A stretch of DNA of 64,000 nucleotides from Ideonella sp. A 288. GTDB lineage: Bacteria; Pseudomonadota; Gammaproteobacteria; Burkholderiales; Burkholderiaceae_C. Shown piece after piece: positions 27,203 to 40,231 of the stretch; position 1 is the first letter of the stretch, and each line of letters starts with the position of its first letter. The translations under genes were made by a program, and so were the position numbers. Where the stretch lies: positions 1 to 64,000 of the forward strand of contig NZ_MWLO01000163.1 in assembly GCF_002198735.1 (NCBI RefSeq), written 5' to 3'. The notes beneath the pieces were generated by a model that was not told where the DNA came from, searched no databases, and saw only the letters and a list, made by a program, of their open reading frames with translations.

Positions 27203-29557
27203 TCAGACCCGCGCCGTCGAGCGTCCCAGCAGCACGTCCTGCCGGTAGACGCCGCAGCCGATGAGCTGCGTGTCGCTCAGCGGCACCACGAAGGACGACT
27301 TGGGCTGGACATCGCCGGACTCCGGGTTGACGATGTCGTACTCGACCCATCCGCCATGGCGGTCGTGGCTTTCGCCGGCGGCCCAGGCTTCGCGGATGAA
27401 GCGGTCGCCGTCGATGCCGGGCACGTCGTGGATGCGACGGCCTTCCATCTCGGGCCGGACGCCGTGCAGAAGGTAGGTGCCGCGGCGGTCGACCATGAAG
27501 ACGTAGAGGTCTCGGTCGACGTAGCCGGACTCGCGCGAGTGCAGGTCGTGCATGGCGGCATGCAGCCCGACGGCCTTGATCTGTTCCAGCGCGCGGCGGG
27601 CCAGCGCGCGCGCCTCGTCGGCGCTGCCTTGCCGCAGCCGGATCGAGGCCACCGCGCCGCTCAGCGCGCTGGCACGCTCCACCAGGTCGGCGGCGGCCAC
27701 GCTGGATTCTTCGACCATGGTCACGTTGCGGTGGGTGAGCTCGTCGAGGTTGCCCACGGCCTTCGACACCTGCATCAGCCCGGCGCTCTGCTCGGCGCTG
27801 GCTGCGGCGATCGACTGCAGCGAACCCGACACCTTGCGCACGCCATCGACCAATGCGTCGAGGGCCTGGGCGACATGGTTCGTGCGCTCGACCGAGACCT
27901 TCACCTGGTCGCTCGACTGGGCGATCAGCTTGCGGATCTCGGAGGACGCTTGCGATGAGCGTTGGGCCAGCTGCCGCACCTCGGTGGCCACGACGGCAAA
28001 GCCCCGCCCGGCCTCGCCCGCCCGCGCCGCCTCGACGGCGGCGTTCAGCGCCAGGATGTTGGTCTGGAAGGCGATGCCGTCGATCACGCCGATGATCTCG
28101 CCGACGCGGCGCGAACCGGCTTCCAGGCCGGACATCGCCTCCATCGATTGCCGCATGGCCAGCCCGCCGGCCTCGGCCTCGGCGCGCAGCCGGGTGGTCA
28201 GCTGGTCCAGCTCGCCGGCCTGTCCGGCATTGGCCGCCACGGCCTCGCTCAGGTGGTGCACGGTGGTGACGGTCTGGCGCAGGTGGTTGGATTGTTCGTC
28301 GGTGCGGATGGCCAGCGACTGGCTGCTCAGCGACACCTTTTCGCCCGACATGCCCACGCGCACGGCGCTGCTGCGGATCTGCGCCACCAGTGCCGACAGT
28401 TGCTCGTTCATGCGTTCGACCTGGGTGCCGATGTCCACCAGCTCGTCGCGCCCGCGGATCTCGATGCGGTGCGACAGGTCGCCATCGGCCACCTCCTGCA
28501 CGCCGCGCATCAGCGTGCGCAGGGCGCCCGCGAAGCTGACATAGAACGCCAGGCCCAGGTAGGCCACCAGGCCGAGGCCGACGGCGACCACGGCCAGGTG
28601 CAGCCAGAGCGATCGGCGCTGGGCCTGCAGACGCTGCCCGAGCCGATCGACCAGCTGACCCACGAGCTGGGTCTGCGTCAGCTGCGCCGCCGCCAGGGCC
28701 TGCGCGGCCTGCTGGTGGAACGGTGCCGGCTCGCCGACGATGGCTTCGGCACTGAACACGGCGCGCCCCTGCACCGCGGCGCGGGCAGACGCCTCGCGGG
28801 CGGCGGCCCAGCCAGCCGGCGGGTTGGCACCGGCGCGTTGCAGCGCTGCCAGTTCCCGGTCGATCTCGAGCAGTTGCCCTTGCACCCGGTCGGCATGGCC
28901 GATGACGCCGGCCCGCTCGGCACCACTGGCGTCGCCGCGCGCCAGCAGCGCGGCGCCCTGGCCGCCCATCAGGGCCAATGATTCCAGCCAGGGCACGGCG
29001 CGCTCGACCACCAGGTCCATCAGGAAGTAGGTGTCGGCCTGTGGATCGAGCAGCAGGCCGCTGTCTTCGGCCACGCGCCGCACGCGCCAGCGCAGCCGCT
29101 CCACCAGATCGGCATGCAGCGCGAAGAGCTCGGTGCGCTGCCCGGGCCCGCGGCCTTCGGCCAGGTCGGTGAGGGCCTGCCGCAGCGCGGGCCAGTCGTC
29201 CCCCGACGCGGGCGTGCCACCGGGCGGGTCGGCCGTGGCGATGGCCTGGCGCAAGCCCGTGGCGGCGGTGGCGCGCTGGGCAGCCGCCGCCTCGTCGCCC
29301 GACAGTGCCCGGTGGGCGATGTCGCGGTGGTTCTGCGTCTGGATGACCAGTCCCAGCAGGTGGTTGACCTGCTGGGCGCCGCGCAGTTCGCGCTGGGTTT
29401 GGGCGGCGTCGCCGCTGACGCTGAGGTAGGTGCTGGCCAGCAGCACGCCCAACGGCACCAGCAGCACGGCGACCATCAAGGCCATCTTGGCCGACATGCG
29501 CAGCCGTCGCATCAGCGCGATGCCGGGCCCCAGGGGAGAAAACTTGACAGGAAACAT
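27203..29557 (-). CDS. methyl-accepting chemotaxis protein with a C-terminal Cache-like domain
   Basis: A 784-aa receptor: TM1 ([20 protein letters not shown]), a helical periplasmic region of about 280 aa, TM2 ([20 protein letters not shown]), HAMP and a canonical signalling domain ([20 protein letters not shown] then [17 protein letters not shown]). After the last methylation helix come about 130 more residues resembling a single Cache module ([46 protein letters not shown]). Cache domains are normally periplasmic and N-terminal; here the topology would place it in the cytoplasm. GGAG lies about 9 nt before ATG 29557; ATG 29512 is a shorter alternative. Confidence 0.9.
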   Translation of the reverse strand: MFPVKFSPLGPGIALMRRLRMSAKMALMVAVLLVPLGVLLASTYLSVSGDAAQTQRELRGAQQVNHLLGLVIQTQNHRDIAHRALSGDEAAAAQRATAATGLRQAIATADPPGGTPASGDDWPALRQALTDLAEGRGPGQRTELFALHADLVERLRWRVRRVAEDSGLLLDPQADTYFLMDLVVERAVPWLESLALMGGQGAALLARGDASGAERAGVIGHADRVQGQLLEIDRELAALQRAGANPPAGWAAAREASARAAVQGRAVFSAEAIVGEPAPFHQQAAQALAAAQLTQTQLVGQLVDRLGQRLQAQRRSLWLHLAVVAVGLGLVAYLGLAFYVSFAGALRTLMRGVQEVADGDLSHRIEIRGRDELVDIGTQVERMNEQLSALVAQIRSSAVRVGMSGEKVSLSSQSLAIRTDEQSNHLRQTVTTVHHLSEAVAANAGQAGELDQLTTRLRAEAEAGGLAMRQSMEAMSGLEAGSRRVGEIIGVIDGIAFQTNILALNAAVEAARAGEAGRGFAVVATEVRQLAQRSSQASSEIRKLIAQSSDQVKVSVERTNHVAQALDALVDGVRKVSGSLQSIAAASAEQSAGLMQVSKAVGNLDELTHRNVTMVEESSVAAADLVERASALSGAVASIRLRQGSADEARALARRALEQIKAVGLHAAMHDLHSRESGYVDRDLYVFMVDRRGTYLLHGVRPEMEGRRIHDVPGIDGDRFIREAWAAGESHDRHGGWVEYDIVNPESGDVQPKSSFVVPLSDTQLIGCGVYRQDVLLGRSTARV

Positions 29558-29687
29558 AGCGGTGGCTCCAGACGCGACAAGCGGTGCCGCCAGGCTGCTC
29601 GAACAGGCTGCCGGCACATCTTGCGGCCCGGGCGGCCGCCACCATCCGCCGAACAATCGACCGAAGGGCCGCTTGTTCCGGCCGCGT

Positions 29688-31079
29688 TCAGCACTCGACG
29701 ATGTTCACCGCCAGGCCGCCGCGGGCCGTTTCCTTGTACTTGGTCATCATGTCGGCCCCGGTCTCGCGCATGGTCTTGATGACCTGGTCGAGGCTGACGA
29801 AGTGCGTGCCGTCGCCGCGCAGCGCCATGCGCGCGGCATTGATCGCCTTCACCGAGGCGATGGCGTTGCGCTCGATGCACGGGATCTGCACCAGGCCGCC
29901 GACCGGGTCGCATGTGAGCCCCAGGTGGTGCTCCATGCCGATCTCGGCGGCGTTTTCCACCTGCTCGGGCGTGCCGCCGAGCACCGCGCACAAGGCGCCG
30001 GCGGCCATGCTGCAGGCCACGCCCACCTCGCCCTGGCAGCCGACCTCGGCGCCGGAGATGGAGGCGTTCTCCTTGTAGAGGATGCCGATGGCCGCCGCGG
30101 TGAGCAGGAAGTCGACCACGCCCGACTCGCCCGCCCCATGCACGAAGCGGGTGTAGTAGTGCAGCACCGCCGGCACGATGCCCGCCGCTCCGTTGGTGGG
30201 CGCGGTGACGACCCGGCCGCCGGCGGCGTTTTCCTCGTTGACGGCCAGCGCGTAGAGGTTCACCCAGTCGAGCACCTGCAGCGGGTCGCGCAGCGCGGCC
30301 TCGGGGTTCGAGGTGAGCGCGCGGTGCAGCGATGCGGCGCGGCGCTTCACCTTGAAGCCGCCCGGCAGCACGCCCTCGGTGCGCATGCCGCGGGCCACGC
30401 AGTCCTGCATCGCGCGCCAGATGCGCAGCAGCCCGGCGTCGATCTCGGCGTCGGTGCGCCAGTGGCGCTCGTTGCGGCGCATCAGCCCGGCGATGCTGCA
30501 GGCCTGCTCGCGGGCCATCGCCATCAACTGCTCGCCGCTGCGAAACGGGAAGGGCAGGGACGTCGTGTCGGGCGCCACCGCCTTGTGGCGGCTGCCGTCG
30601 GCGGCCACTTCGTCGCTGACGACGAAGCCGCCGCCCACCGAGTAGTACACGCGGTTGGCCCGTTCGGCGACCTCGCCGTCGAAGGCGATGAAGCGCATGC
30701 CGTTGGCATGGAAGGGCAGCGTCTCGCGGCGCAGGAACTTCAGGTCGGCCGATTCGTGGAACGGGAGCACGCGGCCGTCGGGCAGGGCCAGCGCCTTGTC
30801 GCGCCGCACCGCGGCCAGCAGCGCGGGAATGGCGTCCACGTCCACCGTGTCGGGCTCGTGGCCCAGCAGGCCCAGCAGCACCGCCTTGTCGCTGCCGTGG
30901 CCCTTGCCGGTGGCGCCCAACGAGCCGTACAGCAGGCATTGCACGCGGCCGATGGGCACGCCGGGCAGGTCGTGCAGCAGGCGCTGCACGAACAGCCGCG
31001 CCGCCCGCATCGGCCCCACGGTGTGCGAACTGCTCGGGCCGATGCCGATCTTGAACAGGTCGAAGACGGACACGGCCAT
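29688..31079 (-). CDS. sdaA: L-serine ammonia-lyase (iron-sulfur type)
   Basis: Deaminates L-serine to pyruvate and ammonia using a [4Fe-4S] cluster; 463 aa, the usual length for the single-chain enzyme. It starts [20 protein letters not shown], the family signature, and keeps the Cys-bearing segments [11 protein letters not shown] and [20 protein letters not shown]. It begins 13 nt after gcvP, so it is the last gene of the glycine-riboswitch operon. This makes sense because glycine cleavage supplies methylene-THF, from which a second glycine gives serine, which SdaA turns into pyruvate. Confidence 0.97.
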   Translation of the reverse strand: MAVSVFDLFKIGIGPSSSHTVGPMRAARLFVQRLLHDLPGVPIGRVQCLLYGSLGATGKGHGSDKAVLLGLLGHEPDTVDVDAIPALLAAVRRDKALALPDGRVLPFHESADLKFLRRETLPFHANGMRFIAFDGEVAERANRVYYSVGGGFVVSDEVAADGSRHKAVAPDTTSLPFPFRSGEQLMAMAREQACSIAGLMRRNERHWRTDAEIDAGLLRIWRAMQDCVARGMRTEGVLPGGFKVKRRAASLHRALTSNPEAALRDPLQVLDWVNLYALAVNEENAAGGRVVTAPTNGAAGIVPAVLHYYTRFVHGAGESGVVDFLLTAAAIGILYKENASISGAEVGCQGEVGVACSMAAGALCAVLGGTPEQVENAAEIGMEHHLGLTCDPVGGLVQIPCIERNAIASVKAINAARMALRGDGTHFVSLDQVIKTMRETGADMMTKYKETARGGLAVNIVEC

Positions 31080-31092
31080 GGCGTCGCGCTCC

Positions 31093-34032
<2,940 letters not shown>

Positions 34033-34139
34033 GGGCTTGGCGGGCCGGACGCGAACGCCCGGCAGGGTCGATGAGGGGTGGAACGGCAGGGGCTGCGCCG
34101 CCCGGGACGGCGCCCGGGCCGGGGGTCAGCGCAGCGGGG

Positions 34140-34514
34140 TCACAGGGTCTTGAGCAGCGCGTCGTAGGCGGGCGGGTCCATCAGCGCCTCGAACTGCTCC
34201 ATGTGCGTGACGTGCACCTTGAAGAACCAGCCGTGGCCCATGGGGTCCTTGTTGGCCAGCGACGGGTCGGCGCGCAGTGCCTCGTTGACCTCGACCACCT
34301 CGCCCTCGACGGGCATGTAGAGATCGGCCGCGGCCTTCACCGATTCGACGACGCCGGCGACGTCGCCCTTCTTGTAGGTGCGCCCGACCTCGGGCAGGTC
34401 GACAAAGACCACGTCGCCCAGCGCGTCCTGCGCGTGCAGCGTGATGCCGACGACGGCGGCTTCGTGGTCCTCGATGTTGATCCATTCGTGGTCGGGGGTG
34501 AACATGGTGGTCAT
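34140..34514 (-). CDS. gcvH: glycine cleavage system H protein
   Basis: A 124-aa lipoyl carrier shuttling intermediates between P, T and L proteins. The lipoylated lysine is K60 in VVESVKAAADLYMPVEGEV. The start is supported by GAGGAG 7 nt upstream; a second ATG three codons in (MFTPDHEW) is also possible. It sits 31 nt after gcvT in the riboswitch-controlled operon. Confidence 0.98.
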   Translation of the reverse strand: MTTMFTPDHEWINIEDHEAAVVGITLHAQDALGDVVFVDLPEVGRTYKKGDVAGVVESVKAAADLYMPVEGEVVEVNEALRADPSLANKDPMGHGWFFKVHVTHMEQFEALMDPPAYDALLKTL

Positions 34515-34545
34515 CGGCAACTCCTCTCTCTCGGGTCGTGGGAAT

Positions 34546-35658
34546 TCAACGGTGGTAGCGGTGGGGCGTGAAGGGCATCGGCGACACCCGCATCGGCAGC
34601 CGCTTGCCGCGCACCTCGGCATAGACCTCGTGGTGCACGATGGCGTGGTTGGCAGCCAGGTAGGCCATGGCCACCGGCTCGAAGACGGTGGGGCCCAGCG
34701 TGCCGCTGGTGACATGGCCGAGCTTGTGGCCCTGGGCGTCGACGATGACGGCGCCTTCGCGCACCGGAACCTTCTCGAGGCCGACCAGGCCGACGCGCTT
34801 GACCGGGGCGCCGGTGGCCAATTGGCCCTCGATCACGCTGGCGCCGGGGTAGCCGCCGGCGCGCGCGCCACCGGGGCGACGCACCTTCTGGATGGCCCAG
34901 GCCAGGCCCGCTTCGATGGGCGTGGTGGTCTCGTTGATGTCGTGGCCGTAAAGGCACATCCCGGCCTCCAGGCGCAGCGTGTCGCGGGCACCCAGGCCGA
35001 CGGGCTTGACCTCGGGCTCGGCCAGCAGCGAGCGGGCCAGGTCCACCGCACGGTCGGCCGGCACCGAGATCTCGAAGCCGTCCTCGCCGGTGTAGCCCGA
35101 GCGGGTGACGAAGCAGTCGGTCCCGGCCAGCGTGAAGTGGTCGCCGGTCATGAAGGTGAGGGCGGCCACGTCGGGGTTCAGTCGCGACAGCACGGCCGCC
35201 GCCTGCGGCCCCTGCAGCGCCAGCAGCGCGCGCTCGGGCATCGGGGTGATGCGGCAGCGGTGGCCGATGTTCGTGACCAGGTGGCGGGTGTCGGCGTCCT
35301 TGCAGCCGGCGTTGACGACCAGGAACAGGCCGCTGGCGCGGCGGCAGATCATCAGGTCGTCGAGCAAGCCGCCGCTGGCGTTGGTGAAGAAGGCGTAGCG
35401 CTGCTTGCCCATCGGCAGGTCGACCACGTCCACCGGCACCAGCGATTCGAGGGCCAGCGCCGCGTCGTCGCCGCTCAGTTCGAGCTGGCCCATGTGCGAC
35501 ACGTCGAACAGCGCGGCGTGGTCGCGGCAGTGGCGGTGCTCGGCCAGGATGCCGGTGGGGTAGTTCACCGGCATGGCGTAGCCGGCAAAGGGCACCATCT
35601 TGGCGCCGAGTTCGACGTGCAGCGCGTGCAGCGGGGTGTGGAGGAGATCGGTGCTCAT
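34546..35658 (-). CDS. gcvT: aminomethyltransferase, glycine cleavage T protein
   Basis: Transfers the one-carbon unit from aminomethyl-GcvH to tetrahydrofolate and releases ammonia; 370 aa, typical length. Recognised from MVPFAGYAMPVNYPTG, FDVSHMGQLELSG, the folate-site segment SGYTGEDGFEIS and the C-terminal barrel with GHVTSGTLGPTV. First gene of the operon, about 50 nt downstream of the tandem glycine riboswitch. The frame is open further upstream, but that part would be riboswitch RNA, so ATG 35658 is the right start. Confidence 0.98.
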   Translation of the reverse strand: MSTDLLHTPLHALHVELGAKMVPFAGYAMPVNYPTGILAEHRHCRDHAALFDVSHMGQLELSGDDAALALESLVPVDVVDLPMGKQRYAFFTNASGGLLDDLMICRRASGLFLVVNAGCKDADTRHLVTNIGHRCRITPMPERALLALQGPQAAAVLSRLNPDVAALTFMTGDHFTLAGTDCFVTRSGYTGEDGFEISVPADRAVDLARSLLAEPEVKPVGLGARDTLRLEAGMCLYGHDINETTTPIEAGLAWAIQKVRRPGGARAGGYPGASVIEGQLATGAPVKRVGLVGLEKVPVREGAVIVDAQGHKLGHVTSGTLGPTVFEPVAMAYLAANHAIVHHEVYAEVRGKRLPMRVSPMPFTPHRYHR

Positions 35659-35711
35659 GGCGGGCTTTCGAGGGCAGGCGACACACCACCTGCCGGTGGT
35701 GAGAAGGGCCC

Positions 35712-35912
35712 TCGCTGTCCGCTTTACCTGAGAGATTCGGCCGTGCCCCGATCCGGGTGGATTGGCAGGCCTTGCCCCTTCGGTGGGCTGCCATGCGGTG
35801 GGCACGGCAACCTCTCTCCAGTGAGGAAGGAAGTCAGTCCTTTTGCCTGAGCGTTCGGGTGGTCCCTGCGCCTTCGGCGGCCCCGCTGAAGGGGCTCTCT
35901 CCTGACCTCGAT
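35712..35912 (-). promoter_or_regulatory. tandem glycine riboswitch upstream of gcvT
   Basis: The minus-strand RNA contains two glycine aptamer copies. The first (about 35912-35830) has AGGAGAGAGCCCC, GCCGCCGAAGG and CTCAGGCAAAAGGAC. The second (about 35828-35712) has TGGAGAGAGGTTGCC, CACCGAAGGGGCAA and ATCTCTCAGGTAAAG followed by CGGACAGCG. These are the conserved core segments of type-I/II tandem glycine riboswitches. In the family, glycine binding turns on gcv expression. There is no obvious intrinsic terminator between the second aptamer and gcvT, so control may act at translation. Confidence 0.95.
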
Positions 35913-35913
35913 G

Positions 35914-35942
35914 AGTGTAGCAGCGGCATGGGGGCGCACGGT
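35914..35942 (-). promoter_or_regulatory. possible promoter of the gcv operon
   Basis: Minus-strand TACACT (35919-35914) is placed so that transcription would begin a few bases before the first aptamer. The -35 region (ACCGTG about 17 nt upstream) is weak. The same 40 bp must also hold the divergent promoter for the CoA-binding-protein gene; TACGAT lies only 6 nt before its ATG. Confidence 0.4.
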
Positions 35943-35953
35943 ACGATCCGCCC

Positions 35954-36415
35954 ATGCAAGACGACATCGCCAGCCTCCGCCGCATCCTGCGATCGTGCAA
36001 GACGATCGCGGTGGTCGGCCTCTCGGCCGAGTGGCATCGGCCCAGCCACTTCGCCGCCAAGTACCTGCAGCACCACGGCTACCGCATCATCCCGGTGAAC
36101 CCGCGCTACAAGGAGATCCTCGGCGTGCCCTGCGTGGCCCGGCTCGAGGACATCGACGGCCCGGTGGACATGGTCGACGTGTTCCGCAAGCCCGACGACG
36201 TGCCCCCCATCGCCGCCAGCGCGGTGGCCATCGGCGCGAAGTGCCTGTGGCAGCAGCTCGGCGTGATGAACGCCGAGGCCGATGCCATGGCCCGCGCCGC
36301 GGGTCTGGATTCGGTGATGGACCGCTGCGTCAAGATCGAGCACGCGCGCCTGTTCGGCGGGCTGCACTGGGCCGGGGTCAACACCGGCGTCATCTCCGCA
36401 CGGAGAGCCACCTGA
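35954..36415 (+). CDS. CoA-binding domain protein (YccU family)
   Basis: A 153-aa single Rossmann-type CoA-binding domain: TIAVVGLSAEWHRPSHFAAK near the N-terminus, GYRIIPVNPRYKEILG, and CLWQQLGVMNAEADAMARAA. Family members bind CoA or related nucleotides; the physiological role is not settled. Its stop overlaps the start of the O-acetylhomoserine sulfhydrylase gene (TGATG), so they are cotranscribed and perhaps functionally linked in sulfur or acyl metabolism. It diverges from the gcv operon. Confidence 0.93.
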   Translation: MQDDIASLRRILRSCKTIAVVGLSAEWHRPSHFAAKYLQHHGYRIIPVNPRYKEILGVPCVARLEDIDGPVDMVDVFRKPDDVPPIAASAVAIGAKCLWQQLGVMNAEADAMARAAGLDSVMDRCVKIEHARLFGGLHWAGVNTGVISARRAT

Positions 36416-37698
36416 TGGCCGACCACCGCTTCAAGCCCGAGACCCTGGCCATCCATGCCGGCCAGATCCCCGATGCCGCCACCGGCGCGCGGGCCTTGCC
36501 CATCTACCAGACCACCAGCTTCGTGTTCGACAGCGCCGAACACGCCGCCAGCCTGTTCAACCTGCAGACCTTCGGCAACGTCTACTCTCGCCTGTCCAAC
36601 CCCACGGTGGCGGCGCTGGAAGAGCGCGTGGCGGCGCTGGAGGGTGGCCGCGCCGCGGTGGCCTCGGCCAGCGGCATGGCCGCCGAATCGATGGTGTTCA
36701 CCACCCTGCTGCAGTCGGGCGACCACGTGGTGGCGGCCGGCGCACTGTACGGCGGCACGGTGACCATGCTGGCGGTCAGCCTGGCCAAGTTCGGCATCAC
36801 CACCAGCTTTGTCGACGCCACCGACCCCGCCGCCTTTGCCGCGGCGATGCGCCCCAACACCCGCGCGGTGTACGCCGAGAGCCTGGGCAATCCCAGCCTG
36901 GTGGTGCTGGACATCGCCGCCGTGGCCGAGGTGGCCCATGCGCACGGCGTGCCACTGGTCATCGACAACACGGTGCCCAGCCCGATGCTGTGCAACCCGA
37001 TCGCGCTGGGCGCCGACATCGTGGTGCACTCGGCCACCAAGTACCTGGCCGGCCACGGCACCACGCTGGGCGGCGTGGTGGTGGAAAGCGGCAAGTTCCC
37101 GTGGGACAACGGCAAGTTCCCGGGCATGACCGAGCCGTCGCCGGGCTACCACGGCGTCAAGTTCTACGAGACCTTCGGCGACTTCGGCTTCACGATGCGC
37201 TGCCGCATGGAAACCCTGCGGGTGCACGGCGCGGCCCTGTCGCCGATGGCCGCGTGGCAGATCCTGCAGGGCGTTGAGACGCTGCCGGTGCGCATGGAGC
37301 GCCACTGCGCCAATGCGCTGGCGGTGGCGCGCTTCCTGCGCGACGACCAGCGCGTGAGCTTCGTCAACTACCCCGGGCTGGAAGACCATCCGCAGCACGC
37401 GCTGATGAAACGTCAGATGAGCGGCGCGTCGGGGCTGTTGGCGTTCGGGGTCAAGGGCGGCGAGGCCGCGGGCGTGGCCTTCATCGAGGCGGCGCAGTTC
37501 ATGAGCCACCTGGTCAACATCGGCGACACGCGCACTTTGATCAGCCACCCGGCCTCGACCACGCACCGCCAGCTCGATGCGGCGCAGCAACTCGCCGCCG
37601 GCGTGCTGCCCGACATGGTGCGCATCTCGGTGGGGCTGGAGCACATCGACGACATCCTCTGGGACATCGACCAGGCGCTGGCGGCGGCGGTGAAATAG
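36415..37698 (+). CDS. metY: O-acetylhomoserine sulfhydrylase (aminocarboxypropyltransferase)
   Basis: PLP enzyme of the Cys/Met metabolism family making homocysteine from O-acetylhomoserine and sulfide; 427 aa. Signature segments: ETLAIHAGQIPDAATGARAL, TFGNVYSRLSNPTVAALEER, and the PLP-lysine motif VHSATKYLAGHGTT. The length and the insert after the PLP lysine (KFPWDNGKFPGM) fit MetY-type rather than MetB/MetC-type members. It overlaps the upstream CoA-binding gene. There is no room for a SAM riboswitch directly in front. Confidence 0.93.
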   Translation: MADHRFKPETLAIHAGQIPDAATGARALPIYQTTSFVFDSAEHAASLFNLQTFGNVYSRLSNPTVAALEERVAALEGGRAAVASASGMAAESMVFTTLLQSGDHVVAAGALYGGTVTMLAVSLAKFGITTSFVDATDPAAFAAAMRPNTRAVYAESLGNPSLVVLDIAAVAEVAHAHGVPLVIDNTVPSPMLCNPIALGADIVVHSATKYLAGHGTTLGGVVVESGKFPWDNGKFPGMTEPSPGYHGVKFYETFGDFGFTMRCRMETLRVHGAALSPMAAWQILQGVETLPVRMERHCANALAVARFLRDDQRVSFVNYPGLEDHPQHALMKRQMSGASGLLAFGVKGGEAAGVAFIEAAQFMSHLVNIGDTRTLISHPASTTHRQLDAAQQLAAGVLPDMVRISVGLEHIDDILWDIDQALAAAVK

Positions 37699-37716
37699 GC
37701 GGCCCTGCCGGGCTGT

Positions 37717-37731
37717 GCACGGCCGCCGTGC
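37717..37731. terminator. hairpin between convergent metY and CoA-transferase genes
   Basis: GCACGG-CCG-CCGTGC, a 6-bp stem with a 3-nt loop in the 42-bp gap between two converging genes. No T-run on either side. Plausible bidirectional terminator, weak evidence. Confidence 0.3.
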
Positions 37732-37740
37732 CGCGGCCGC

Positions 37741-38940
37741 TCAGGGCAGCCGCAGCACGCCGTCGGCCACCAGGCGAGCGACGTGCGCGTCGTCGAAGCC
37801 CAGTTCGGCCATCACCGCGCGGCCATGCTCGCCCAGGTGGGCGGCCGCGCCGGCCGGCGGCAGGGCGGCGCCGTCGAAGCGCGCCGCGGCGCGGGCCAGG
37901 CGCACGCGGCCGACGCCGCCCTGTGCGGGGTCGCCGTGGTCCACCTCGACCAGTGCCTGGTTGTGCCGCACCTGCGGGTGGTCGAGCACCTCGCCGCGGG
38001 CGTTGACGCGGCCGATCGGCGCGCCCTCGCGCCGAAACGACGCGACCAGTTCGTCGGTGGGCCGCTCGGCCATCAGCGGCTCGAGCAGCGCGCGCAGTTC
38101 GGCGCCATGGCGGTTGCGCGAGCGCAGCGTGGCGAAGCGCGGGTCGGCGGCCAGGTCGGGCCGCTGCAGCGCCCGGCACTGCGCCTCGAACTCGGCTTGT
38201 TGCGGGTTCATCGTGGCCACCCAGCCGTCGGCCGTGCGCCAAGGGCGCTGGGTGATGCCGAACTCGGGGAAGGGCGGTGGCGGCTCGTCGACGAAGGCAT
38301 GGTTGTACATCGCATCGGGCCACTGGAAGGCCAGCACCGCGTCGAGCATGGCCACCTCCACCCGGCGGCCGCGGCCGTCGCGCTCACGCGCGAACAGCGC
38401 GGCCGTCACCGCCTGCGCGGCGGCCAGCGAGGTGAGCTTGTCGCACAGCGCCGAGCTCACCATCACCGGCGGACCGCCGGGCAGTGCATGTGACGCGGCC
38501 ATGCCCGAGACGGCCTGGATCACGGCGTCGTAGACCTTGGCGTCGACCTCCGGGCCATCGGCGCCATAGCCGGTGATCGACAGCCGGATCAGCCGCGGGT
38601 TCAACGCCGCCAGCCGCTCGTCCTGCAGCCCCAGCCGGGCCATCACGCCGGGCCGGAAGTTGTCGACCAGCACGTCGGCGCGGCGCACCAGCGCGTCGAG
38701 CACCGGTGTGGCCGCGGGCGACTTCAGGTCGATCGCGATCGAGCGCTTGCCGCGGTTGGCCGCGATGAAGGTGGCCGACAGGTCGCCCTTGGCCGGCCCG
38801 ATCATCCGGCAGGTGTCGCCCTCGGGCGACTCCACCTTGATGACCTCGGCGCCCTGGTCGGCCAGCAGCGCCGTGGCGATCGGCCCCGAGAACACCGTCG
38901 ACAGGTCGACGATGCGGATGCCGGTCAGCGGACGGTTCAC
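37741..38940 (-). CDS. CaiB/BaiF family (class III) CoA-transferase
   Basis: Moves CoA between carboxylic acids; 399 aa. N-terminal GIRIVDLSTVFSGPIATALL and ADQGAEVIKVESPEGD are diagnostic, followed by FIAANRGKRSIAIDLK and ADVLVDNFRPGVMARLGL. The Asp in KVYDAVIQAVSGM is the likely acyl-carrying residue. It starts 3 nt after the ABC transporter binding-protein gene, so it belongs to that operon and probably activates or recycles the imported acid as its CoA ester. The specific substrate cannot be named. Confidence 0.93.
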   Translation of the reverse strand: MNRPLTGIRIVDLSTVFSGPIATALLADQGAEVIKVESPEGDTCRMIGPAKGDLSATFIAANRGKRSIAIDLKSPAATPVLDALVRRADVLVDNFRPGVMARLGLQDERLAALNPRLIRLSITGYGADGPEVDAKVYDAVIQAVSGMAASHALPGGPPVMVSSALCDKLTSLAAAQAVTAALFARERDGRGRRVEVAMLDAVLAFQWPDAMYNHAFVDEPPPPFPEFGITQRPWRTADGWVATMNPQQAEFEAQCRALQRPDLAADPRFATLRSRNRHGAELRALLEPLMAERPTDELVASFRREGAPIGRVNARGEVLDHPQVRHNQALVEVDHGDPAQGGVGRVRLARAAARFDGAALPPAGAAAHLGEHGRAVMAELGFDDAHVARLVADGVLRLP

Positions 38941-38943
38941 GTG

Positions 38944-40149
38944 TCAGCGGCCGTACACTTTGCCGAGTAGCTCCCAGGTCTTGCCATTGAACCGGGCCAG
39001 CATCTCGCGCTCGATCGGGAAGAAGTCGTCCGCGGTGGTCTTGACGTTGACGCCCGGCAGCAGCATCGGCAGGGTCAGGTCGAGGCTGGCGGCCTGCTTC
39101 ATGACGTTGTCGCGGGTCAGGTTGTCGCCGGCCTGCTTGAGCACCTGCACCAGGCCCTGGGCGGCGGTGTAGCCGTAGACGTTGTTGACGTCCTTCAGGT
39201 CGCCGCTGGGCTGGTACTTCTTCATCCAGGCCAGCCAATCGTCCCATTCCTTGCCCTTCTGGAACTGCGGGTCGGTCGGGTCGCGCAGGTAGCTGGCGGT
39301 GTACACGCCGACGCCGTTCTCGAGGCCCGCCGGCGTCATCACCGAGCCGACCGACGCCGACACGCTGTTGAGGTAGTGGGTGGGCTTCCAGCCGATCTCG
39401 GCGGCCTTCTTGATGGCCTGCGCCGCGAACTTCGGCGTGGTGATGTTGAAGAAGGTGTCGGCGCCCGAGTTCTTCAGCGACAGCATCTGGCTGTCCACGG
39501 TGGGGTCGGTCACCTCGTACGAGACCTTCGAGACGATCATCGTCTTGGCCTTGTCGCCCAGGCCGTCCTCGAAGCCCTTCAGGTAGTCCTTGCCGTAGTC
39601 GTCGTTCTGGAACAGCACGGCGATCTTGGCGTTGGGCTTGGTCTCGAGGATGTGCGCCGCGAAGATCTTGGCCTCCGACTGGTAGGCCGGCTGCCAGCCC
39701 ATCGTCCAGGGGAAGTTCTTCGGGTCGCCCCACTTGGTGGCGCCGGTGGCCAGGAAGAGGTGCGGCACCTTCTTCTGGTTCATGTACTTGTGGATCGCCG
39801 AGTTGGACGGCGTGCCCAGCGGGTTGAAGACCAGCAGCACCTCTTCTTCCTCGACCAGCTTGCGGGTCTGCTCCACCGCCTTGGCCGGGTTGTAGCCGTC
39901 GTCGAGCGAGATGAAGGTGATCTTGCGGCCGTTGACGCCGCCCTCGGCATTGACCTTCTCGAAGTAGGCGCTGATCGCCTTGCCGATGGCGCCGTAGGCC
40001 GACGCCGGGCCCGAGTAGGGGCTCAGGCCGCCGATCTTGATCTCCTTGTCGCTGGCGCCGGTGTCGTACTTCTTCTGCGCCTGTGCGCTGGCGCCCAGGG
40101 CGGCGATCGCGAGGCCGACGGCGGCGAACTTCCAATGGCTGAGCTTCAT
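38944..40149 (-). CDS. branched-chain amino acid-type ABC transporter substrate-binding protein
   Basis: A 401-aa periplasmic type-I binding protein with a clear signal peptide (FAAVGLAIAALGASAQAQ). The mature part shows EIKIGGLSPYSGPASAYG, VNGRKITFISLDDGYNPAKA and YGKDYLKGFEDGLGDKAKT. This LivK/HBCD family binds branched-chain amino acids but in Burkholderiales often aromatic acids, amides or short acyl compounds. It follows livM by 82 nt and precedes the CoA-transferase by 3 nt, which favours an organic acid ligand. Confidence 0.94.
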   Translation of the reverse strand: MKLSHWKFAAVGLAIAALGASAQAQKKYDTGASDKEIKIGGLSPYSGPASAYGAIGKAISAYFEKVNAEGGVNGRKITFISLDDGYNPAKAVEQTRKLVEEEEVLLVFNPLGTPSNSAIHKYMNQKKVPHLFLATGATKWGDPKNFPWTMGWQPAYQSEAKIFAAHILETKPNAKIAVLFQNDDYGKDYLKGFEDGLGDKAKTMIVSKVSYEVTDPTVDSQMLSLKNSGADTFFNITTPKFAAQAIKKAAEIGWKPTHYLNSVSASVGSVMTPAGLENGVGVYTASYLRDPTDPQFQKGKEWDDWLAWMKKYQPSGDLKDVNNVYGYTAAQGLVQVLKQAGDNLTRDNVMKQAASLDLTLPMLLPGVNVKTTADDFFPIEREMLARFNGKTWELLGKVYGR

Positions 40150-40231
40150 GGCGGGGAGTCTCCTGGTGGGGGTGGACGTTCTTGGGGGACGCTCGGGAGG
40201 AACGGGGCCGGACGCGCGGGCGTTGACGGGG

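Noticed and set aside
36380-36414. Possible SAM riboswitch ahead of the O-acetylhomoserine sulfhydrylase gene.
   Set aside because: The gene overlaps the upstream CoA-binding-protein gene, leaving no leader, and no SAM aptamer motifs are seen.
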